Source: Cenococcum geophilum 1.58 (lineage: Eukaryota; Ascomycota; Dothideomycetes; Gloniales; Gloniaceae). Taken from it: 64,000 nucleotides of DNA. Below the pieces are notes generated by a model. The model was not told the origin of the DNA. It worked only from the letters and a program-made list of their open reading frames with translations, and made no database searches. Of the stretch, positions 56,063 through 64,000 are shown in pieces (position 1 is the first letter of the stretch; every line of letters starts with the position of its first letter). Position numbers and translations under genes: made by a program. The stretch lies in assembly GCA_001692895.1 (NCBI GenBank), contig KV748221.1, positions 599,056-663,055 on the forward strand. The letters run 5' to 3'.

Positions 56063-59000
56063 ATGGCTAGTAAATACGGATACAGAATTAATGTAGATAA
56101 GGCTATAAAGGACGAACTAGTAGAGTTTATATAGATAATAATATACCTAATATAAGACCTTACGGATAATAACTTATGGACTATCTTTTAAGAGTAGTTT
56201 AAAGGGTTTATAGTAGAGAACTTTAAGAAGATGCGTATAGATACTAGATCTAAGCTGTGAAAACATTTCCTTAAAGGAGGTGTATATATAGGCAAACCTA
56301 GCAACAGAGTTACTATATCTGAACTATTATTTAAAGTTATATAATAAGAAGAGCTGCATTAATGGACAGATAAGGAGATTATAGCAACTATTAAGGAGTT
56401 AGCAGAACTACTAGCTACGAAAGTACTATAAAATAGGTTAAACTACACTTATAACGGTCTATCGGCTTAGCGTATAGCTATAGTTATAATACTACCTGGG
56501 TCTAGTACGCAAACACCTATATTTATACCTCTAGCCCTACTAACTGCTCCGCCAATTCCACTAGCTACTCCAATTACTACACCACCAGCTACTCCGATTG
56601 CTACACTACTAGCTACTCTAATTACTACCCCCGCTACCCCTACTACCCCTTTTAGTCCTTAATCCCCCAATTATAAACAAATCCACGCTCTTATTGACTA
56701 ACTACTATAGCTAAGAAAGCAGCAACTATAGCAGCTATAGTAACTGTAGCAGCTATATATATATATACTACCTAAACTAGCCGTATCTAGTGTAGAGCAA
56801 GGACCTAGGTAAGGACCTAGATATAATAAGAAGGTAGCTATAATTATAAAGATCTATATAGACGACTAAAAGTACAATAAAGTTAGTGATAGCTTTAACT
56901 TTAAGTTAACTATCTTCTATAACATCTGCAAGAGATCTAGCTTACTACTAAAAGGCTACGCAGTAGCATTCCCTAGTATACTAAAGGGGCTTGCTTAGAA
57001 CTACTATTATAATAGCAACCTTAAGTTAAGACCTTTTACTAAAGCCTGTAACTATATATAACAATTCTTTAAAGGGCCAGAATACTACTATAAGAACCTT
57101 ACGGAGTGGAATAGTATAACCCTCTAAGGAGTTATAGACAAGAACCCTAATAAGTTAATCTATTAAAACTTCTAACTACTTATAGATAAGCTGCTAAAAT
57201 AACATTATAGACTACACCTAGACTTTTATATAAACCGCATTCTTATAAATAAGTTAGTTACTACTTGCTAGGGAGTACTAGTATGCCGTATTACTGTCTC
57301 TAACCCTTTAAAAGACCTCTCTTAGTTAATTAGTAAGCTATAATTCTCTATTATTACGTGGGAAAAAGAATACCCCCTATAGGCCTTAATAAGATCGTTT
57401 TACTAAGCTTTTTTTACGGATTAACGCTACTACTAAAATAACCAGAATTGAGACCGAAACACTAATTACTACGGTAGCAATCGCCCCTATAGAACTAACG
57501 GCAGACTAAAGGCTAAGTGCTACGTCTATAAGAAGGAGGACTGCCGTTTATAGAAATATATAGATAAGGAGCGTAATTAATCTAGAGACGACTATAAGAG
57601 ACGCTTTATTAATATTAAAGGCCGCAATAAGGGCAACTTTAATAACCACTTTAAATAATACGTCGCCGTTTATAAAAGAGATAAAGAGGATAACTTAGAC
57701 TTTAAAGCCTATATATACGACGCTAATAACTTTAAAAGCGATGCCGGAGAACCTAATAATAGTTCTACCTACATTACTACCTTTAGAACACTTACTATAG
57801 AGAAAGCAACCTCTATAAGCGTAGAGCTAGCTAATAAGGCTTATATATACCTGCTTATGGCTTTAAAACTCACTACGGAGTCTACCACGGAACCTTATAC
57901 GGAGACCGACCCATTTGCCTATAGTACGGCTACAGCTATAGCGTTACGATATACCTTAACGGTCTTTATAGGAATTATAATTAATACGGGTGCTTCGCGT
58001 AAGTCTACGGCTGGCTATGGCTAATTCCAAGCTCTATAGGCCGTAGATAAGTCCGTAAGTCTTAACATATTAACTAAGGACTAAGTAACTGTCCAATTTG
58101 GGATTAAAGCCTCTACGTCTATCGGAACTATAGACGTTAACAGCCTTATAGGCAAGGTATAATTCCATATCGTTAAAGCAGATACTTCTTTCCTACTTTG
58201 CTTAGTAGATATAGATAGACTCTATATTAAATACGATAACCTAAAAGACGTTATTATTACTCGCACTAAAAAGGTGCCAGTAGTTAGACGATTTGGCCAC
58301 CCATTTCTCCTATAGAGCTTCTCCCTATAGTCTTATTTAGTCGAGTCTTTTAATACAAACCCTTGCTACTTAACTAACGTAAAACTACAACATCTATACC
58401 GTTAATTTGGTTACCCGTTAGTTAATAAACTATAAAAGCTTTTTAATAAGGCTGGCTACGGCCACGACACTAATAGATCTGCTATTAAAGAACTAACCAG
58501 ACTCTGCTACTACTGCTAGAAGTTTAGCAAACCCCTAGGTAGATTTCGCTTCACCTTATAAAACGACGTTAATTTTAATTATAATATTATCGTCGACATT
58601 ATATATATTAGCGGCTCCCCCCTACTATACGTAGTTAATAAAGTAACTCGATTTTAAGCTGGCAGATAGCTATAAGATATTAGCGCCAAGTATACTTAGG
58701 ACGTTCTTCAAATATACTAGATTAATAGCTATTTAGGACTACCAGACTTAATCACTATAGATACTAGAAAGAACTTTATTAGTAAGGAGTTTAAGCACTA
58801 TATAGCTACTATGGGAGCAACTATAAAGTCGGTTCTAGTCAAATCACATAATTCTATTAGAATGGTAGAACGCTACTATAGCCCGCTACAACGAGCCTAC
58901 CAAATTATTACGACTAAAATCCCTAAAATTAGTAAGGAGATGGCCTTATAAATGGCCTTTAAAGCCATTAATAATACGGCCGGCCTAGAAGGCCTAGTCC

Positions 59001-61206
59001 CTATACTCCTAGTCTTTAGAGCCTACCCCTAAATAGTTAAATTGGACGTACTATTACCTTTAGTTATATAACGAGCTACGGCTATTAAGAAAGTAATGGT
59101 GGAAATCTAGAAGCTATAAGCTAAACGATAGATCGCTAACGCTCTTAATATGCAAAATGGACTACAAACTGACGCTATTTATAGCCTTCCACCTAGTTCG
59201 CCTGTCTTAGTCTGGAGAGAAGGTAATACTAGCTAAAGTAGTTATTAGGACAGACTATATATACTATTTACTGTTAACGGCGAGACCTACACCGTAAAGC
59301 TACTAAATGGGCCTATAACCTTCCGCTTTACGGTTGTAAAATCTTACCTACTAGACCCATAAGACCTAGTTAAACTACGAGAGTCTACTAAATTAGATAA
59401 ACCAGTACCTTTACTAGCCGAACCTTAATCGTTACCTAAGGCTAAACCACAGCTACCGCCAAAGCGAGGTAAAGGTCGCCCCCGTAAATACCTATTACTT
59501 ACAGCTATCGTAGACATAACTATTATGGATGCTATAATAGATATAGACGCTTTTATAGGTAATATTGCGAATATTGCGAATATTATAGATATCGCTATCT
59601 ACTTATAGGACGATAATACCGCAGATATAGCTAGTACTACTATTTACTTATAGAATGATAGCAACACCCAATTCAGCACTTTACAACAAAAGGAGGTTAT
59701 AGGCCTACTCGAGAAAGGCGTCTTTAAGATTATTAAACTATACAATATACCAAAGGGGGTTAGACTTTTTAATTTACGGTTTATTGATGAGATTAAAAAT
59801 AAGGGAACCAATAAAGCCTTTAAGAAATCACGACTCGTTATACAGGCCTATAATGACTTAGAGAAAGAGCTGGTCCTTACTTAGTTACTAATAATTTAAC
59901 GAGTTAGCCAGCGGCTAATTCTCTGTATTGCTGCTATGCTACTATAAACATGACTTTACCTCTAAGATATCTTATAAGCCTACGTCCAGTCTACTACAAA
60001 CCTAAACCGCGAGTTCTACGTATAACCACCACATAAGCTAAATAAACAATTGGGAATTAATACGGACTCCGTTCTAAAGGTTATAAAGCCACTTTATAGA
60101 GTACCTAAAGCTAGAAACTATTGGTTTAAGACCTACTATTTACACTACATTAATCAGCTGCAAATAAACTAGTCTACGTATAACCCTTACTTACTCTATA
60201 GCGATAAGCCTTTTGGAATTGTCGGCCTATAGACTAATAATATACTATTTCTTATAGATAATACCTTTATAGAGGCTAAATAAAGCGAACTATATAAGGC
60301 TAAATTTATAGCTAAGGAGCGAGAGTAATTAACCGCTAATATACCAATTAAGTTTAATAGAGGACTTATTTAATTAATATAAGACGGGAGTATTACGCTA
60401 ACGTAAAAGCGCTAGTGTAAGAACCTTAGTGTGGTTAATACTACGCTAGTAAATAGCACTAGCTCTAGAGGAATTACGCGTGGCTTACTTACGCTAAAGG
60501 ACTAGTATATTGCTTAACGCGCTAGAGGAGCCTATATTACCTCAGTCTGTTAGCTAGAGGCTTTATTTAACTTATCCTCTACTGCCCAAGTAACTAACCC
60601 TAAGGAGGTAGACGTAAAGGAGTTAAATAAGCGCCTAAGTTGGCAGATTTAGAACTTATATAGAGGTCTTAAGTTTGTTAAATTAGAGGCTAAGACCCTA
60701 TAGCTCTTAATCTTTACGGACGCTTTATTTGCTAATAATAAGGACCTCTCTTCGTAAATTGGCTACGTTATTATACTAACTAACGCAACTAAGAAGGCTA
60801 ATATCGTTTATTGGAGCTTAATTAAGTGTAAAAGAGTTACTAGAAGCGTTCTGGCTTCTAAACTCTATAGAATAGCTTACGGCTTTAATATCGCCGTCGC
60901 TATTAAGTCTATAATAGATAAGGTCCTACAGATCAACCTCCCGCTTATGCTTTATACCGATTCTAAGTCGCTATATAACTGTCTTGTATGACTTAGAACT
61001 ATATAAGAGAAGCGATTGATAATTAATATAATATGCCTATGATAAGCCTACGAACGTCGGCAGATTATAAAGGTTAAATGGATTAATAGTGAAGCTAACC
61101 CTACGGACGCGATAACTAAGGGGAAGCCTTATATTGCTCTACAGCGACTTATTAACACGAACCAAGTCAATATATAGGCTGTAGGTTAAGTGGAACGTAA
61201 GGAGTA
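56063..61206 (+). pseudogene. Copia-D gag-pol polyprotein (broken)
   Basis: Starts MASKYGYRINVDKAIKDELV. A gag region with Pro/Thr/Ala-rich repeats (PPATPIATLLATLITT, about 56.58 kb) and a degraded zinc knuckle CYVYKKEDCRL (about 57.53 kb). Protease at about 57.98 kb has GIIINTGASRKSTAGYG. Integrase (about 58.4-59.15 kb) has TIDTRKNFISKEFKHYIA and SVLVKSHNSIRMVERYYSPL. An AT-hook-like KRGKGRPRKY follows at 59.47 kb. RT (from about 59.7 kb) has GLLEKGVFKIIKL, DEIKNKGTNKAFKKSRLVIQ and RVSQRLILCIAAML. RNase H (about 60.7-61.0 kb) has LIFTDALFANN and MLYTDSKSLYNC, ending near TKGKPYIALQRLINTNQ. TAG/TAA codons interrupt it. Confidence 0.92.
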
Positions 61207-61245
61207 ATAGAAGGTGGTTTACGGGTTATATAATTGGCAGAAGAT

Positions 61246-61337
61246 GGCAGAATTCAGCAACATAGCAGAATTTGGCAGAATTCAGCAACCTAGCAGAATT
61301 TAGCAGAATTCGGCAACTTAGCAGAATTTAGCAGAAA
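61246..61337 (+). repeat. Minisatellite before the Copia-D 3' LTR
   Basis: About three units of GGCAGAATTCAGCAAC plus a TAGCAGAATTT segment, some 28 bp each. The element GGCAGAATTT also appears at 62072-62098 and 62385-62420 in a different element. Confidence 0.8.
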
Positions 61338-61423
61338 ATCGTTATTATGTATACGCTACGTATAGTCTAGAAGTAGACTTAACTTTAGAATATAGATTAG
61401 CCTCTTTTTTAGAGTTGCTCTAA

Positions 61424-61594
61424 TATCGGAACGTTAATTATGTAATATAGTTACGAGACTATAGAGCGAGGTTAACTAATCTGACCTTAGAGCAACCCCT
61501 TACTTCTAAACAACAATTAACTACTAACTTCAACACCGTATACGTACCACTACGAGTGATATTCGTGTACGTTAATAAAGCGAGTATACTGACA
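61424..61594 (+). repeat. Copia-D 3' LTR (171 bp)
   Basis: Starts TATCGGAACG and ends GTATACTGACA; same length as the 5' LTR with scattered transitions. Confidence 0.93.
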
Positions 61595-61599
61595 GTTAT

Positions 61600-64000
61600 A
61601 CTGTTTAGGATTATATTATTATATAGCTAGTAATTAGTACCTATATTATAGGTGCCTGCTTTATATATAGTAAATATATAAGGTAAGGATGTGGATAGGG
61701 AGTCCAATGATAGAATAATAGGTATATTGTATAGACAGAGACGAATCCTTAAGGGAAAAGGAGGAGTCTATGTGCGAGGTAGGAAGGGTTTTCCCTAGGT
61801 ATATGCAGAGCACGTACCTTATAGGCGAGTTACCCCTAGGTTGCCCTAGGGTCGCCTATATCTTACGGCTATATAATTATCTACTTAGGTTTCACCTAAT
61901 AATGCCCCCCCTATTACGGCTCGTATAAATGCCTCTAAACCAAAGCTTGTAGAATGCTATATTACAAAGATACTAAGCTAAAGAGAAGGAAAAGGGGTTG
62001 CTAGGACCGATATAAACAAATATATAGGGTAAGCCGCTAAGGCGCTAGCTTTGGGCGGGCTAATTATAGGTCGGCAGAATATGGCAGAATTTAGCAGGTA
62101 ACGTGCAATAGCGCCGTTACATCACCCCCCTCTTTGAAAGAAAGCCTGCTCTTAGGCTTAGTTAGAAATAGGGTAGTACTAGGCTTATAAACGTAGGATT
62201 ATAAAATATAAGATAAGGAGATAAAGGGGACACAAGTACGTCCAAACTAAGTATAAAGGGTAATTATAGGCTAAGTGGAAGCACTAGGCTAGAAAGAGTA
62301 GCCGCTAAAAGTCTTAGCACGGATCTAACTAATTAGATAACTTTAACCGGCGGTTAAAGTTCCTAGATATCTAAAATTTTACGGTACTGGCAGAAAACAG
62401 TAGAATTTGGCAGATAGCTATATTAGGGCTTTGGGGCGTTTTTGTCCCTATATTCTTCCGGTAACTTATTATCTTTATTATACTAGTATTTCATCCATTT
62501 ATCTAGGTACTTTAGGGGTCTAGGCGCATTAGGGTATTAGTTATAGAATTCTTTAAGCTTCTAGGGGCAGCCTATAAAGTTCCATATAGGGTATTAGATT
62601 GGGTTAGGATTGTAGCCCTTCTATTAGACACGGTATTTTAGCGTTCCCCATACTATCTTGTAGGCTAGTATTTCATTAACCTCCTATTTATTATCACTGT
62701 TTACTTAAACTAGTAGGGGAGGCTTATTCTTTTATCTAGGCAATAGGTCGTTTATAGCTTTCCGTAACTTATCTAGTAAGAAGATAGGGTAAACCCTAAT
62801 TAAATCTAGGAGCTTTATCTTATATAAGTTGCCTATCTTTTTAAAACCCTTATACGGTCCTACTATCTAGTAGTCTAGCTTATAGCTAGGTCGTTCGGTT
62901 TTCTAATTCCTTATTATAACCTAGACTATATTACTAGGGGCAAAATTAGGCTCTTAACGGTGTTTATTCGCCTGCTATTCTATTAACCTCTAAGCTTTTT
63001 TTAGGTTCTTATAGGCTACCGTCTAGGCTTTCTCTAATTATTTAGCGTACTATTAGGCCTTAGTATAGAATAGCTTCTTTTATATAGTCTAGGGTTCTTC
63101 TAGCCTTTTCTAGTTAAAGCTTATATAGGGTAAGTATTTTATTTTTAGCTAAATTGGGGCAAACCCTGTAGAGTTATAGGGTAGGGTTGCTTACGCGTAG
63201 TTTATTAAGGGTAGTAGTTTAGACTAGTTGTCCTAGAAATAGTTAACAAAGGGCCTAAGCCTCTAGTTTAGGTACTAATTTACGATCTCTATCTAACCGT
63301 CTGTCTAGGGGTAATAAGCCGTAAAAAGCCTTAGCTTAATACCTAGGATCCAGGTAAACTTATTCCAGAAGGCTAATATAAACTATAGCCTATAATTAGA
63401 TATAATAGTATCTAGTGGTCTATAGATTTGGTAAATATAATAAATATATAGCTGGGCTGCCTCTTTAGTATTAATATTCTTATAATAGGGAATTAAGAAC
63501 GGGCGTTTACCAAAGCGGTTAACTATGACTATAACTATATTATATCCGTTACGGTCCCTAGGTAGTTTATAGAAGTCTATAGAGATATACTACTAAGGGC
63601 GCCCTAGTATTAGGAGTGGCTTAAGTAGTCCTAGGGTCTTATCCTATGGGATTATAGCTCTCCTATAGTCTTCGTAGTTCCGTATATATTAATTAATATC
63701 CACAACCATTCTTGGCTAGTAGTAGCGGCAGTTAATAATTTTACGGGTCTTATTTTTGCTAGGGTGTGCTATAGAAACTTAGCAATAAGCTTCGCGGATT
63801 AGTTTAGTCCGTAGATTATTAACGTTAGGGACTATAAGCCGCTCCTAATATAGGAGCAATCCTTCCTCCATCTTAAAATTGGGATTTTCTTTTACGGCTT
63901 ATTTGCAGAGGGCCTTTAGGGCATTAGCCGTACGGTTTATAGTTAGGAGGCGGTTAATTAGCCCTATTAGCTTATTTAAGGACTCCTCTATTAGTGCTAG
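61600..64000 (-). mobile_element. Ty3/gypsy element Gypsy-E (Gypsy-C relative), minus strand, runs off the window
   Basis: On the minus strand a polypurine tract (AAAGAGGGGGGTGA, about 62122-62135) is followed by an LTR starting TGTAACGGCGCTATTG at 62121 and running to about 61.6 kb; its far end is not fixed. Upstream are chromodomain and integrase parts that match Gypsy-C in the normal, non-inverted order. RT and gag lie beyond 64000. Confidence 0.8.
62430..64000 (-). pseudogene. Gypsy-E integrase and chromodomain (broken, partial)
   Basis: The chromodomain end near 62.44-62.65 kb reads YPNAPRPLKYLDKWMKY and GYNPNPI-stop-YPIWNFIG, in register with Gypsy-C. Integrase from about 63.0 kb upward has the same order as Gypsy-C 47.45-48.3 kb, all on the minus strand. 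A 35-bp piece like a Gypsy-C LTR start (TTACGGTACTGGCAG, 62380-62415) lies between chromodomain and LTR. Confidence 0.8.

Larger units (their letters stand above)
55393..61594 (+). mobile_element. Ty1/copia retrotransposon Copia-D, full length, RIP-degraded
   Basis: A 6.2-kb element with 171-bp LTRs and a GTTAT duplication. One polyprotein frame (about 56063-61206) carries gag, protease, integrase, RT and RNase H in copia order. A tandem repeat lies in the 5' leader and a minisatellite before the 3' LTR. Stops are fewer than in the gypsy elements, so it may be younger or hit by fewer rounds of RIP. Confidence 0.94.

Noticed and set aside
1-64000. tRNA or rRNA genes
   Set aside because: I saw no sequence with recognisable tRNA A/B boxes in a cloverleaf arrangement or rRNA core motifs; a tRNAscan or Infernal run would be decisive.

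Overview
The window looks like a repeat-rich, heterochromatic part of a filamentous ascomycete (Pezizomycotina) chromosome. Three things point there: short GT-AG introns of 43-61 bp, gene families typical of these fungi (hydrolase-NACHT NLR, TPR array, secreted But2-domain protein, type B carboxylesterase), and transposons full of TAG/TAA codons where their protein families have Gln or Trp. That stop pattern, with AT-rich transposon DNA, is the expected footprint of repeat-induced point mutation (RIP, C-to-T mainly at CpA). No species is claimed.

Layout. (1) Positions 1 to about 13.2 kb hold a minus-strand Ty1/copia element (Copia-1), split by a complete plus-strand Ty3/gypsy element (Gypsy-A, 2761-10711, 425-bp LTRs, 5-bp duplication CTTAT). 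(2) About 13.7-21.1 kb is a Helitron on the minus strand with a RepHel protein (Helitron-like N domain plus Pif1-type helicase). (3) About 21.1-32.8 kb is an island of more balanced composition. It holds an 88-bp-arm palindrome, a hAT-like non-autonomous element packed with CCAGGTGG/CCACCTGG, a RIP-damaged Tc1/mariner copy, a truncated NLR pseudogene, a But2-domain gene with one nonsense codon, one apparently intact secreted carboxylesterase gene (four exons), and two TPR fragments. (4) About 32.8-53.5 kb is a second Helitron copy in the opposite orientation, split by two LTR elements: Gypsy-B (35503-42086) and Gypsy-C (45441-51589), both flanked by CTACC. (5) 53.7-55.1 kb has an LTR-gag fragment related to Gypsy-C and a degenerate tandem repeat. 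(6) 55393-61594 is a complete copia element (Copia-D, 171-bp LTRs, duplication GTTAT). (7) About 61.6-64.0 kb is the 3' end of a minus-strand gypsy element that leaves the window.

The gene island therefore lies between two inverted Helitron copies, and insertion order can be read from the nesting: Helitron before Gypsy-B and Gypsy-C, Copia-1 before Gypsy-A. Only the carboxylesterase looks functional. The other host-like genes are broken, two of them by single changes of the RIP type. The less ordinary observations are an internal inversion of about 3.4 kb inside Gypsy-C, a coding-like antisense stretch in Gypsy-B, the hAT-like element with its motif cluster, base-pair covariation in the Helitron terminal hairpin, and minisatellite growth in only one Helitron copy. 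I did not find a convincing new defence or metabolic system. All identifications come from reading translations by eye; no database search was run.
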